A stretch of 64,000 nt of DNA from Silvibacterium acidisoli (lineage in GTDB: Bacteria > Acidobacteriota > Terriglobia > Terriglobales > Acidobacteriaceae). Below are positions 29,024 through 38,581 of the stretch, in pieces; position 1 is the stretch's first letter; each line of letters starts with the position of its first letter. The notes under the pieces are model-generated. The model saw only the letters and a program-made list of their open reading frames with translations, was not told the origin of the DNA and did no database searches. Both the position numbers and the translations under genes were made by a program. The DNA lies in contig CP085323.1 of the NCBI GenBank assembly GCA_022870745.1, positions 2,170,001 to 2,234,000 of the forward strand, written 5' to 3'.

Positions 29024-29028
29024 TTCCG

Positions 29029-29970
29029 ATGCCTGAAGAGCCCGAGCTTCTGGAAAGCGCGCCCCTTGCCTATGAGAATCCCGCCTTTCTGAACAGCCCG
29101 GATGGCCGTATCGTTCGCATTCTCTCCGAGTATTCCGAGCCGCTGGCCCGCTTTCGCCGCGAAGGCATCCAGGATACGGTGGTTTTTTTCGGCTCGGCCC
29201 GATTTCGTGCGCTCGATGAGGCAAGCCGGGAGTTGGAACTGCTGGAGAACACAGGCTCAGCCCGGCCAGCACCATCCGAGGAGCAGCCGGCCGGTCATCC
29301 CGGCCTGCCCGAAGAGCGCCAGACGGAATTGAACCTGCGCCGCGCCGAAGCCGCAGTTGAAATGGCCCGCTATTACGAAGATGCCCGCCGGCTCGCCCAC
29401 ATGCTCACCGATTGGTCCATGACTCTCCAGTCGAAGCGGCACCGTTTCGTGGTCACCTCAGGTGGTGGTCCGGGCATCATGGAGGCCGCCAACCGTGGGG
29501 CCTACGAAGCGGGCGGCAAGAGCATCGGCCTGAATATCAAGCTGCCTTTTGAGCAATATCCCAACCGGTACATCACTCCGGCCCTGAACTTCGAGTTCCA
29601 TTACTTTTTCATGCGAAAGTACTGGTTCGCCTACCTGGCGAAGGCGCTGGTGGTCTTTCCAGGCGGCTTCGGAACGCTAGACGAGATGTTCGAGCTGCTG
29701 ACGCTTTCGCAGACGCAAAAGCTGGCCAAGAAAATAACCATTGTTTTCTATGGGTCGAGGTACTGGAACGATGTCATCAATCTCGACGTACTTGTAGACA
29801 AAGGGGCCATCTCACCGGGCGATCGCCACCTGCTGACCTTCGCCGATACTCCGGAGGAGGCGTTTGCGCTGCTGAAGGATGGATTGACGGTGAATCATCT
29901 GATTCCCGAGGCGGAGCGGTCCGATGAAGACAGCTCGTTACGACCGGAGATCAGCCGGACTCGCGCCTAA
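29029..29970 (+). CDS. LOG-family protein (TIGR00730-like nucleotide phosphoribohydrolase fold)
   Basis: A 313-residue protein with the Rossmann-like LOG fold. The signature motifs are present: SGGGPGIMEAANRGAYEAGG and PGGFGTLDEMFE, the active-site loop of cytokinin-riboside-monophosphate phosphoribohydrolases. It is much longer than a simple LOG enzyme, with an N-terminal extension and an insertion (about residues 75-125, rich in Glu/Arg). Such long forms occur widely in bacteria and often act on purine monophosphates such as AMP; the substrate here is inference. It follows the small membrane gene by five bases. Confidence 0.85.
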   Translation: MPEEPELLESAPLAYENPAFLNSPDGRIVRILSEYSEPLARFRREGIQDTVVFFGSARFRALDEASRELELLENTGSARPAPSEEQPAGHPGLPEERQTELNLRRAEAAVEMARYYEDARRLAHMLTDWSMTLQSKRHRFVVTSGGGPGIMEAANRGAYEAGGKSIGLNIKLPFEQYPNRYITPALNFEFHYFFMRKYWFAYLAKALVVFPGGFGTLDEMFELLTLSQTQKLAKKITIVFYGSRYWNDVINLDVLVDKGAISPGDRHLLTFADTPEEAFALLKDGLTVNHLIPEAERSDEDSSLRPEISRTRA

Positions 29971-30128
29971 AACTTCCAAATCCCATATCGGTTGCATCTT
30001 ACTAGTAACGTTAATCGTCTCGATACTCAGCGCAATTTGAAGTTCCTTTTGCGTGCCCGTAATGCCGTATTCATGGTGCAAATCGATACTGTACACAACA
30101 GCAAGTCCGCATTGCCTGGAGGAACTCT

Positions 30129-31295
30129 ATGGCCGGTTTACGTCGCATCTCGTATATGTGGAAGGATGCCGATGCCGCACGTGAGTACGCAACCGGTGTG
30201 TCGCTTCACAGCCACACCAACCAATCCAAGGAAACGCTCGACTTCCTGGCCACGTTTGGAAAAGACTACAAACTTGTCCGCAAGCTGATTCAGACAGCCG
30301 AGACCCGGGCGCGCCGGAACCACAGCGTCTCGATCAATTATTCGGCCAGCTACTGGACTCCGCCGCTTACGCCTCGCCTGGCCTTCGATCTCGAAAGCAG
30401 GCAGATCGAAAAGGCCGGCCTGGCGCCGCTGGTTTCCATCACCGATCACGACAACATCAATGCTCCTATGTTGTTGCGCACAGTCGCCGCGGCCCGCCAC
30501 ATCCCGGTCTCGGTGGAGTGGAGCGTGCCTTACGGAGGCGATCAGGCTTTTCACCTCGGCATTCACAACCTGCCCAGCGAATCTGGAGCGGAGTGGATGA
30601 AGACCTTTGAGGAATTCACCGCGAGTCCCTCGGAGCCTCGCCTGACCGAGCTGCTGGCTGCCCTCCACGCGATGCCGAATGTTCTGATCGTCTTCAACCA
30701 CCCGCTGTGGGACCTCTACATCATCGGCAAAGAGCGTCATCGCATGCTGGTGAATGAGTTCATGGAGACGAACGGCCGCTATATCCACGCGCTCGAACTG
30801 AACGGCCTGCGCAGCTGGGAAGAGAACCGCGAAGTGAAGCAGATGGCCAAAGGGCTGGACATGCTGCTGATCTCCGGCGGCGATCGTCACGGCATGGAGC
30901 CGAATGCGAACATCAACCTGACTTCGGCCAAGAGCTTCACCGAGTTCGTGCACGAAGTCCGCTATGAGAACCGCAGCCACGTGCTCTTTATGCCGCAGTA
31001 TGCTGAGCCCTGGAAGCACCGCATCCTGCAGTCGACGCTCGATGCGATCCGCGACTATCCTGACTTTCCGCAAGGATCGCGCACCTGGGATGAGCGCGTC
31101 TTCCATCCGGATTCGACGGGCGCTGTTCGCTCGTTGAGCGAGCTGTGGCCGGGCGATGGCCGCGCACCGTGGTACCTGCGCTGGGCGATCGACGCGGTCA
31201 GGATGATGGGCAGCAAGCCGGTATCCGGCAGCCTGCGCATGGCATGGGGTGAATCGCGTGAGCTGAACTTCATGCTCGGCGAGGAGCTTCTCTAA
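30129..31295 (+). CDS. PHP-type metal-dependent phosphoesterase-like protein
   Basis: A 388-residue cytoplasmic protein with the motif series of a PHP domain: SLHSHTNQS (about residue 26), SITDHDN (about 100), the Glu in VEWSVPYGG, FNHPLW, and a late GGDRHG. Together they would bind up to three metal ions. PHP proteins hydrolyse phosphoesters of sugars, tyrosine phosphate or nucleic acids; which applies here is not clear. GGAGGAAC lies close before the ATG. A strong terminator follows, so it is a single-gene unit at the edge of the exopolysaccharide region. CpsB/Wzb-like tyrosine phosphatases of capsule loci are also PHP proteins, but the overall sequence does not look like CpsB. Confidence 0.75.
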   Translation: MAGLRRISYMWKDADAAREYATGVSLHSHTNQSKETLDFLATFGKDYKLVRKLIQTAETRARRNHSVSINYSASYWTPPLTPRLAFDLESRQIEKAGLAPLVSITDHDNINAPMLLRTVAAARHIPVSVEWSVPYGGDQAFHLGIHNLPSESGAEWMKTFEEFTASPSEPRLTELLAALHAMPNVLIVFNHPLWDLYIIGKERHRMLVNEFMETNGRYIHALELNGLRSWEENREVKQMAKGLDMLLISGGDRHGMEPNANINLTSAKSFTEFVHEVRYENRSHVLFMPQYAEPWKHRILQSTLDAIRDYPDFPQGSRTWDERVFHPDSTGAVRSLSELWPGDGRAPWYLRWAIDAVRMMGSKPVSGSLRMAWGESRELNFMLGEELL

Positions 31296-31300
31296 TCTTC

Positions 31301-31342
31301 AGCCGCATCGCCGATTATCCGGCGATGCGGCTGTTTCCTTGG
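31301..31342 (+). terminator. Terminator after the PHP-type gene
   Basis: AGCCGCATCGCCG (31301-31313) pairs perfectly with CGGCGATGCGGCT (31320-31332), followed by GTTTCCTTGG. Confidence 0.85.
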
Positions 31343-31402
31343 TATTTTGAAATTCTCTTAACGTCGGTCCATCTTCACTCCATCCTGAACTAGACTCCCT
31401 CT

Positions 31403-32572
31403 ATGAAGGTGCCGCCTCCGCGAGTCGCTTACTTCCCGGACTCGTTCCACGAAATTAATGGCGTCGCTCATACCAGCCGCCACTTCGAGGCCTTCGCGCG
31501 CCGTCGAAATCTGCCGTTTCTTTGCGTACGTGCGGGCGATCGGATGCCGCGTGTCGTAACGGAAGGAAATCTGACGACCCTGGAGCTGCGGCGGGGCTTC
31601 CTTTCGATCGGGCTGGATAAGGACCTGACCTTCGATGCGGGATTTGCGCGTCACCTGCGCCGGATCGTACGTGCCCTGAAGGCCTTCCGGCCAGACATCA
31701 TTCACATTACGGGTCCCAGCGAAAACGGCATGCTCGCGGCGATTCTCGCGAATCACTTCAGCCTGCCCATGGCCGCATCATGGCACACGAACGTGCACGA
31801 ATACGCGGCGCGGCGTGCTGACTGGCTTTTAAAGCTGATTCCGCGAAACCGCAAGTCGGCGGCGGAGGACGGAATCGAGCGGCTGGCGCTGATGGGTAGC
31901 GCCAAATTCTATTCGCTTGCGCGAATACTTTTTGCGCCGAACCCCCAATTGTGCGCGTTGCTCGAAGAAGAAGCGCATCGCCCCTGCTACCTGATGCAGC
32001 GCGGCGTGGATACCGAGTTGTTCTCGCCGGAAAAGCGAATTCGTGATCGTGACGATCACGAATTCGTGTTGGGTTTTGTGGGGCGCTTGTCGATAGAAAA
32101 GAATGTCGCCCTGCTTGCAGATGTGCACCGCGGACTGCTGGCGCGCGGGTTTACAAACTTCCGCTTTCTCATTGTGGGCCAGGGCGCAGAAGAAGCGTGG
32201 CTGAGAGAGCGCCTGCCCGGCGCGGAGTTCACCGGGGTGCTGCGGGGTGAGGCGCTCGCCCGCGCCTATGCGAACATGGACCTCTTCGTTTTTCCATCGC
32301 ACACGGATACGTTCGGCAATGTGGTTCTCGAGGCGCTGGCATCGGGGGTTCCTGCTATCGTTACTCGCGATGGAGGGCCGGCATCCATCGTGCGCGATGG
32401 TGTCACGGGATGCGTATCGGAAGACGAGAATTTCGCTCTCGCCGTCGAGGGGATTCTGAACTGCCCTGAAGTTCACGCTGCGATGAGGCGGGCAGCCAGG
32501 GAAGACGCGCTCAAGGCATCGTGGGATGCGGTGTTCGAGCGAGTCTACGAAGGCTATGCGGCGGTGCTGTAA
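31403..32572 (+). CDS. GT4-family glycosyltransferase
   Basis: A 389-residue retaining GT-B glycosyltransferase. The N-terminal acceptor domain begins with VAYFPDSFHEINGVA, as in GT4 enzymes that add sugars to lipids. The C-terminal nucleotide-sugar domain has GFVGRLSIEKNV, FLIVGQGAEEAWLRE, and the EX7E region SHTDTFGNVVLEALASGVP. The sequence is closest in look to the PimB/MgtA/SQD2 type, so a lipid or polyprenyl-linked acceptor is plausible. The gene carries a 31-base perfect palindrome in its coding sequence (32036-32066). It ends six bases from a convergent GT2 gene, with no terminator between them. Confidence 0.92.
   Translation: MKVPPPRVAYFPDSFHEINGVAHTSRHFEAFARRRNLPFLCVRAGDRMPRVVTEGNLTTLELRRGFLSIGLDKDLTFDAGFARHLRRIVRALKAFRPDIIHITGPSENGMLAAILANHFSLPMAASWHTNVHEYAARRADWLLKLIPRNRKSAAEDGIERLALMGSAKFYSLARILFAPNPQLCALLEEEAHRPCYLMQRGVDTELFSPEKRIRDRDDHEFVLGFVGRLSIEKNVALLADVHRGLLARGFTNFRFLIVGQGAEEAWLRERLPGAEFTGVLRGEALARAYANMDLFVFPSHTDTFGNVVLEALASGVPAIVTRDGGPASIVRDGVTGCVSEDENFALAVEGILNCPEVHAAMRRAAREDALKASWDAVFERVYEGYAAVL
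32036..32066. repeat. 31-base perfect palindrome inside the GT4 gene
   Basis: CGAATTCGTGATCGT is followed by one base and then its exact reverse complement. It encodes the linker RIRDRDDHEF between the two GT-B domains, just before FVLGFVGRLS. Confidence 0.95.
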
Positions 32573-32578
32573 GTCCCG

Positions 32579-33595
32579 CTACGCGGACAAGGCGCCTGTG
32601 CTGCCGGAAGAGTGTGCCTGTCCATGGCCGCTGTCCTCCTGATCCAGGCTGTGGAGCTCTGACCAGAGCATGGGAGTGTCGTTTCGCGCAGCCATTCCCA
32701 GTTGGCCGCGTTTACCTCCGGTATTGTGCTGGCCATCACGGATACCATCCGCCAGCGCTTTCCAGCCCGCAACGAACAATGACGGCTTGAGCGCAAGCTT
32801 GATGGTGAGAGATCCGAGATGCGCGAGGTAGAACAATAACCCTGCCTGCGAGAAATAATCCGGGCGGCGATGCTGCATGAAAAATGCGTTGCGCGCAGAG
32901 TAGTAGATTGCATTCGGGAGCCGTGCGGGTGAGTTCCGGCTGCGCACGATCTCAGCGGCCGTCGCGGAAACAGCGCGAAGGCCCGTTGCCTTCACGCGCA
33001 GCGAAAGATCGACCTCCTCCCAGTAAAGAAAAAAGCTTTCATCGAAGAGCCATGGACGCGCAAGGTCCCTGCGGATGAGGAAGCATGCGCCCTGTATGCA
33101 GTCGGTTTCCTCGATCTCCCGGGAGGATTTGCGGAAGGACTGGCTGTAGCCATTCAGCCTTATGTGGTCGTAGAGTACCTTTCCCTGTTCCGAAAGCGCC
33201 CGGCACATCACCAGTCCCACGTCACCGTGAAGAGCCCCCATCATGACAGAGAGAGTCGATGGCTGCACGCATACATCGGGATTAAGTATGCAGATATCAC
33301 CCTCAAATCCCTCGCGGTCGAGATAGAGAGCAGCCGCGTTGTTTCCGCCGGCGTAACCGTGATTCTCGGTGAGCTGCAGGAAGCGGATATCGGGGAAATA
33401 ATGTCGATGTTGTCCGACAGTTTCTTCGGCCTCATGACGCGTATGCGGAAGGGAGCCATTCTCAACGACGATGACCCGCAGTGCGGGGTAGTCGGACATG
33501 CCCAGGTGATCGAGACAGCGGCTGAGGGCGCGGCTGTCTTCCCAATGAACGACCAGGACGTTTAGCCACTTGCGAGATGTCTTGGGGGTCTCCAT
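32579..33595 (-). CDS. GT2-family glycosyltransferase (rhamnosyltransferase-like)
   Basis: A 338-residue inverting GT-A glycosyltransferase of the WbbL/rhamnosyltransferase type. It starts LNVLVVHWEDSRALSRCL with VIVVENGS. GYAGGNNAA and ICILNPDV (DXD-equivalent) bind the nucleotide sugar, and FFLYWEEVDLSLRV carries the catalytic acidic residues. The C-terminal region (AIYYSARNAFFMQHR, then hydrophobic segments) is typical of this group. The last 40 residues are polar and may be disordered. It is the only minus-strand gene in the exopolysaccharide region, converging with the GT4 gene and divergent from the next. Confidence 0.9.
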   Translation of the reverse strand: METPKTSRKWLNVLVVHWEDSRALSRCLDHLGMSDYPALRVIVVENGSLPHTRHEAEETVGQHRHYFPDIRFLQLTENHGYAGGNNAAALYLDREGFEGDICILNPDVCVQPSTLSVMMGALHGDVGLVMCRALSEQGKVLYDHIRLNGYSQSFRKSSREIEETDCIQGACFLIRRDLARPWLFDESFFLYWEEVDLSLRVKATGLRAVSATAAEIVRSRNSPARLPNAIYYSARNAFFMQHRRPDYFSQAGLLFYLAHLGSLTIKLALKPSLFVAGWKALADGIRDGQHNTGGKRGQLGMAARNDTPMLWSELHSLDQEDSGHGQAHSSGSTGALSA

Positions 33596-33688
33596 CTGCC
33601 TGTCCTTGGAATAACGTGTTTTGTGTGAAAAGGATTTGAGCTAGGTTATGTTCATCTTTCTCTACAGCTGAGACGATGGAATTCTCCT

Positions 33689-34807
33689 ATGAGCAGACGA
33701 TTTCGGATCGGTGTTGATATGCACACTGTGGATGGAATCCATCAGGGAGTAAGGACCCATCTTCTCGAACTGTACGCGCGAGCGGTGCAGATCGCTCCCG
33801 ATCTCGACTTTTATCTGCTGGGAGCGCCGAAGCAGATCCTCATTGCGCACAATAAGGCCTATGAAGCTGCTAACGTCCATACGGTTGCAATGGAGCGCAC
33901 CGGACCGCTTGGCCGCCTGCTCTGGCAGCTTCCGAAGCTGGAGAAGTCGCTGGCGCTCGATCTCTTGCATACCCAGTACATTACTCCTTTAAGTAACTCA
34001 TGCAAGACCGCAGTTACGATCCACGACATTCTTTTCGAAAGCTTCCCTCAGTACTTCACTCCTTTTTTCCGCGTGCGATCCTCGCTGTTGATGCGGCGTT
34101 CGGGGCGGAACGCCGACCAGATATTTACCGTGAGCGGTTTTTCAAGGCGTGAACTGGTAGATCGCTATCATATTCAGGAAGATAGGGTTCTTGTTACCCC
34201 CAATGCGGCGGATGAGAAACGATTCCATCCTGACGGAGACGGGGCCGGCTATCTTCAGAAGCGTGACCTTGTTCCTGGTCATTACATCCTGAGTGTCGGG
34301 CGCCTGGAGCCGCGCAAGAACTATGAAGTCCTGCTCCGCGCCTATGCGGCCAACCCGGATGCTCCTCCACTTGTAATCGTCGGCCAGAGAGACTTCCGCT
34401 TCCAAAAGCTCTTCTCTCTGATCGAGTCTCTTTCGATTGCAGATAGGGTTCGTATCCTCGAGGACGTAGGAATGGACGAGCTTTCGTCCATCTATCGTCA
34501 CGCACTGGTGTTTGTGTACCCATCTGTAGCGGAAGGTTTTGGAATGCCCGTGATGGAAGCCTTTTCAAGCGGTGTTCCGGTCATATGTTCCGACTCAACC
34601 GCGCTTACCGAAATAGCCACGGATGCAGCTCTCCTTGTCGAGCCGAACAGTGTTGAATGCTTGCGGGAAGCGATATCGCGGATGGTTGCAGACGGCAGGC
34701 TGCGCACTTACTGCACGCAGGCAGGGCTGAAGCGGACACGCGAATACAGCTGGCATAAGTCAGCGGAGATCCTCGTCCAGGGGCTTCGTGCTGCTCTCGT
34801 GTCTTAA
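33689..34807 (+). CDS. GT4-family glycosyltransferase
   Basis: A 372-residue GT-B glycosyltransferase similar to mannosyltransferases of O-antigen and exopolysaccharide loci. It shows GIHQGVRTHLLELY, TIHDILFESFPQYF, FTVSGFSRRELV, then LSVGRLEPRKNYEVLL and the EX7E signature in PSVAEGFGMPVMEAFSSGVP. These give both the acceptor and donor domains in full. The start ATG follows GGAATTCTCC. It shares a 93-base divergent promoter region with the GT2 gene. The next gene begins about 310 bases on, so it may be a separate transcription unit. Confidence 0.92.
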   Translation: MSRRFRIGVDMHTVDGIHQGVRTHLLELYARAVQIAPDLDFYLLGAPKQILIAHNKAYEAANVHTVAMERTGPLGRLLWQLPKLEKSLALDLLHTQYITPLSNSCKTAVTIHDILFESFPQYFTPFFRVRSSLLMRRSGRNADQIFTVSGFSRRELVDRYHIQEDRVLVTPNAADEKRFHPDGDGAGYLQKRDLVPGHYILSVGRLEPRKNYEVLLRAYAANPDAPPLVIVGQRDFRFQKLFSLIESLSIADRVRILEDVGMDELSSIYRHALVFVYPSVAEGFGMPVMEAFSSGVPVICSDSTALTEIATDAALLVEPNSVECLREAISRMVADGRLRTYCTQAGLKRTREYSWHKSAEILVQGLRAALVS

Positions 34808-35119
34808 ACGTTGACATGTGTTTCTTCATGCGCACTTGATTCCGGTTAAGGCCGGGTGGAAATAAGTTGCCTTATAACCCTAGATAGAAGCTGGACGTCA
34901 CCTTTATCTGATCTGGACTCGGAGCACTCACCTTTAACCCGTACTGGAGAACGGTCGTAGTGCGCGGCATACAGTGTCTGAATCGGGCGCTCTACAGCAA
35001 CGGCTTTTCGCGGTCCGAGCGGACGTTTTCCTGCGGAACGGCAGGTATTGCGTCTTGGGAGCCAGGTGACGAAGGGTGATGAAGACCCCAATCACAACCA
35101 TCACGCCGGAGAGCGATTT
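34808..35119. other. Intergenic region before the main exopolysaccharide operon
   Basis: 312 bases without a gene. The region likely carries the promoter for the run of genes from 35120 to 44651, but I cannot place -35/-10 elements convincingly. Confidence 0.5.
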
Positions 35120-36268
35120 GTGAGAGTACTAATTCTCGGCACCCGAGGTGTCCCCGCCTGCCATGGAGGCTTCGAGACATTTGCGGAGCAGCTGTCTCTT
35201 TATCTTGTCAGCCGCGGACACGAAGCGGTTGTTTACTGCCAGAACGTCAAGACGAACGAGCGTTACGAGGACAACTGGCGGGGAGTAGAGCGGATTCATA
35301 TTCCAGCGCCGGAAGGTCCGGCGGGAACGATACGGTTCGACTGGGAAAGCGTAAAGCATTCATCGGAGCAAAAAGGAATCGTGCTTACGCTGGGCTATAA
35401 CACTGCCGTCTTCAGCTTCTTATACCGCTTACATGGCGTGCCCCAGGTAATGAATATGGATGGCCTGGAATGGCGGAGAGAGAAATGGTCCGGGCTCCAG
35501 AAGGCGTGGTTGTGGTTCAACGAGCTTGCCGGTTCCAAGCTGGCTTCGCACCTGGTGGCCGATCATCCCGGCATCAAGGAACACCTGATGCGGCACACGG
35601 ACCGGCGGAAGATCACGGTCATTCCCTACGGCGCGGATGCGGTGACTGAAGTGAACACATCGAGCCAGCTCCCGTTTGGACTGACGAATAAGAACTACTT
35701 TCTGGTAATCGCACGGCCTGAGCCGGAGAATTCATTGCTCGAGATAGTTGAAGCCTATTCAAGCCTGCCGCGAAAGGTACCGCTGATCGTTCTGGGCCGC
35801 TATCTACCCGATACGATTCCGTACCATCGCACGGTAATGGATGCGGCAAGCAAGGATGTGCACTTTGTCGGCGCAATCTATGACCGGCTGGTTGTGCAGT
35901 CTCTCCGCTACCATGCGCGTGCATACATTCATGGCCATAAGGTGGGAGGCACGAACCCATCACTGGTTGAGTCGCTTGCGGCAGGCAACGCGGTGATCGC
36001 GCACGACAACCGTTTCACGCGATGGGTAGCAGGCGGAGCTGCCCGCTACTTCGCCGGCACGCAGGAACTTGCCGAAATCTTTGACGACATCGCGGACAAC
36101 GACACGCAGCTTGAACGGATGCGTGCAGGCAGCCTGCGCCGTCACACAGAAGACTTTACTCAGGAAGATGTGCTGGGCAGTTACGAGAAGCTGCTGCTCA
36201 AGTGGCACGAGAGTGCACAGAAGGTTGTCGTGGCAAGCAGACTCAGGCAGACGATATCAGGAACCTAA
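35120..36268 (+). CDS. DUF1972-type glycosyltransferase
   Basis: A 382-residue glycosyltransferase with the N-terminal DUF1972 region: VLILGTRGVPACHGGFETFAEQL is diagnostic for a group of rhamnosyl/glucosyltransferases. Further on are VLTLGYNTAVFSF, MNMDGLEWRR, LVADHPGIKEHL and a GT4-like donor domain with HGHKVGGTNPSLVESLAAGN. The GTG at 35120 is chosen because GGAGAGC lies eight bases upstream; the frame extends to 35048 without support. First gene of the dense exopolysaccharide run. Sugar specificity is not readable. Confidence 0.9.
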   Translation: MRVLILGTRGVPACHGGFETFAEQLSLYLVSRGHEAVVYCQNVKTNERYEDNWRGVERIHIPAPEGPAGTIRFDWESVKHSSEQKGIVLTLGYNTAVFSFLYRLHGVPQVMNMDGLEWRREKWSGLQKAWLWFNELAGSKLASHLVADHPGIKEHLMRHTDRRKITVIPYGADAVTEVNTSSQLPFGLTNKNYFLVIARPEPENSLLEIVEAYSSLPRKVPLIVLGRYLPDTIPYHRTVMDAASKDVHFVGAIYDRLVVQSLRYHARAYIHGHKVGGTNPSLVESLAAGNAVIAHDNRFTRWVAGGAARYFAGTQELAEIFDDIADNDTQLERMRAGSLRRHTEDFTQEDVLGSYEKLLLKWHESAQKVVVASRLRQTISGT

Positions 36269-36316
36269 GCAGAACGACACATGAGGCACAATTCGCACCC
36301 ACAAGGACACCAAGGA

Positions 36317-38581
36317 ATGGATCAGAGCCGCGGACTACCCACTATCCCATCCACCTTTGCGCAGAGGCAATTGCGCGGCCAGCAGGTTGGCGAGGTCACT
36401 CTGTTGTCCGTTGGAAAAATGCTCCGCAAACGGCGCTGGATCGTCATCTCGGCGATGCTGGTTGGCCTGGCCGCAGGGGTGTTGTTGTCGCTTGCGCCGA
36501 GGCAGTACACGGCCTCCGGCAGTCTGCGCGTTCATCCCGGCTCATCGAGCATGTACAACGTCAATGCGGAGAAGCTGCTCACCGGCGGAGACGCTGACGA
36601 ACGCATCGAGTCGGAGGTGAATATCCTCCACAGCAAGTCGATGCTTCTCGATGTAGCCAAAGAGCTCGACCTCGTACACAATCCCGCATTTCTCGGGGAG
36701 AAGTACGACGCGCATGCGTCACTGGATGACCCGGAAGTCCGCAGCGATACGCTGAAGGCGATGCGGAAGATGGTGAAGATCGAGCGTGTCCCAAAGACCG
36801 AGGTGATCAACATCTCCTGTACGTCGGCTTCGCCCATGACGTCAACAAAGGTGGTCAACGCGCTAGCCAATAGCTACATCGAACGGCTATTCCGTAACAG
36901 CTATAGTTCCACCCAGAGGGCATCGCAGTGGCTTACGGGTCAGATCAGCGATCTCAAGCTGTCGGTGGAAAAGGACCAGGAGCAGTTAGTCGAGCTGCAG
37001 GGAAAGCTCGGCGTCGTGGGGTTTGACGATACTCACAACCTCGTCACCTCTCAGCTTGAAGCGCTCGCAAAGGCCAGCGCGGAGTCGAGCCTGCAACGAA
37101 TCATTGCCGAAGCGCGCTACCGCATCCTCGAGTCGTCGAGTCCGGACCTGGTAGAGGGTGGTCCGGCGCTCCTGGCTTCGGGCACGCAGATGAACTCGTC
37201 GAACGGCTCACTGATTCAAAGCCTGCGCAACACGCGAGCGCAACTCTCATCGCGATATGCCGAACTGAATGCGCAGTTCGGCCCGAACTATCCCGATGTG
37301 AAGCAGACGCAGGCAGAGTTACAGGAGACGGACAAACAGGTAAAGGCTGAAGAGGATCGCATTCTCAACCAGGCGAAGATAGCTTTTTCGGCGGCGAAGC
37401 ATAACGAGGACATGACCGAGGCCGCGCTCTCCCATGAAAAAGAAGATGCCCTCAAGAAGAGCGACGACATGGTGCGCTACGAGATTCTGCTGCATGAGTA
37501 CCAGGTCAATCGCAAGCTCTACGAGGGACTGACGGAGCGGCTGCGTGAAGCGGGAATCATGTCAGGCCTTGCATCGAACGAAGTCGATATCGTGGACATG
37601 GCCGATGTGCCATCGCAACCCTCTGGAGCCACGCGCTGGGAGACGATCCTGTTGTCAGGCTGCTTTGGATTCTTCGGTGGGGTCATCCTCTCCTATGTTG
37701 TGGAAGGTGTGGATACCTCGATCAGCAGCATGGATGAGCTGGTCGCGTTGACCGATGTCCCGGCGTTGGCTGTGCTGCCCAAGGTGGATGAGCGCCGGAA
37801 GCTGGCGCGCGGTGGCCAGACACTGCAGACGACAGAGCGAAGACCCACGCTCACGAACCAGGAGGTAGTCTATGCTCCGAACTCGCCATTCTCTGAAGGT
37901 ATCCGCTCGCTGCGAACAGCGCTGATGCTCTCCCGCGCGGTGCGGCCGCCGAAGGTGATCCTCTTCACGAGCGCGATCCCTGGTGAGGGCAAGTCGACGG
38001 TGTCAGCGAATACTGCTTGCCTGCTCGCGCAATACGACGCACGCGTATTGCTGATCGATGCCGACCTGAGATTGCCGACGCAGCATGTGCGCTTCCGCGT
38101 TTCGAACGCCACCGGTCTCACTTCGGTGCTCACCGGCAACGCTCATCTTGAAGACGCAACGCAGAAGGTGGCTGGCGTGGCGAATCTCCAGATCCTTACC
38201 AGTGGCCCTCTCACCTCCGCAGCCGGCATGCTGGTAGGTTCGGAGCAAATGCGAAGGCTTGTAAACCGGTGCGCTGATCAGTTCGATTACGTACTGCTTG
38301 ACTCGCCGCCGTGCGCAACCATGTCCGACGCTGTGATGCTGAGCAGCATGAGTGAGGCGACCATCCTGATTGTGCGCGAGCGGAGTTCCAAGCGAAGCGT
38401 GATCCGTCGTGTGGTCGATAAGCTCGAGGCCTCGGGAACCTCGGTTACAGGCTTTGTGCTGAACGGTGTAGACCAGCGGTCGTCCGAGTACTACGCCTAC
38501 TACGGAGATTACGGTAAGTATGCCTCAGCCGGGTTGCCAACCTCCTCGCAGAAAGCGAATGGGACACATTATGAAAACTAA
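36317..38581 (+). CDS. Polysaccharide co-polymerase with tyrosine autokinase (Wzc-type)
   Basis: A 754-residue inner-membrane protein controlling chain length and export of the polysaccharide. The Wzz domain is flanked by two helices (WIVISAMLVGLAAGVLLSLA near residue 40, and ILLSGCFGFFGGVILSYV) with a long coiled-coil periplasmic segment between them. The C-terminal BY-kinase domain has Walker A IPGEGKSTVSAN, Walker A' LLIDADLR and Walker B VLLDSPPCA. The tail has the tyrosine cluster YYAYYGDYGKY, the autophosphorylation sites. ATG 36317 is preferred (AAGGACACC upstream); an ATG at 36281 is possible. It overlaps the next gene by 11 bases. No low-molecular-weight phosphatase partner is seen nearby. 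Confidence 0.95.
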   Translation: MDQSRGLPTIPSTFAQRQLRGQQVGEVTLLSVGKMLRKRRWIVISAMLVGLAAGVLLSLAPRQYTASGSLRVHPGSSSMYNVNAEKLLTGGDADERIESEVNILHSKSMLLDVAKELDLVHNPAFLGEKYDAHASLDDPEVRSDTLKAMRKMVKIERVPKTEVINISCTSASPMTSTKVVNALANSYIERLFRNSYSSTQRASQWLTGQISDLKLSVEKDQEQLVELQGKLGVVGFDDTHNLVTSQLEALAKASAESSLQRIIAEARYRILESSSPDLVEGGPALLASGTQMNSSNGSLIQSLRNTRAQLSSRYAELNAQFGPNYPDVKQTQAELQETDKQVKAEEDRILNQAKIAFSAAKHNEDMTEAALSHEKEDALKKSDDMVRYEILLHEYQVNRKLYEGLTERLREAGIMSGLASNEVDIVDMADVPSQPSGATRWETILLSGCFGFFGGVILSYVVEGVDTSISSMDELVALTDVPALAVLPKVDERRKLARGGQTLQTTERRPTLTNQEVVYAPNSPFSEGIRSLRTALMLSRAVRPPKVILFTSAIPGEGKSTVSANTACLLAQYDARVLLIDADLRLPTQHVRFRVSNATGLTSVLTGNAHLEDATQKVAGVANLQILTSGPLTSAAGMLVGSEQMRRLVNRCADQFDYVLLDSPPCATMSDAVMLSSMSEATILIVRERSSKRSVIRRVVDKLEASGTSVTGFVLNGVDQRSSEYYAYYGDYGKYASAGLPTSSQKANGTHYEN

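Noticed and set aside
31296-33700. Mobile element insertion around the 31-base palindrome
   Set aside because: No transposase, target duplication or flanking terminal repeats; the host gene remains in frame with both domains intact.
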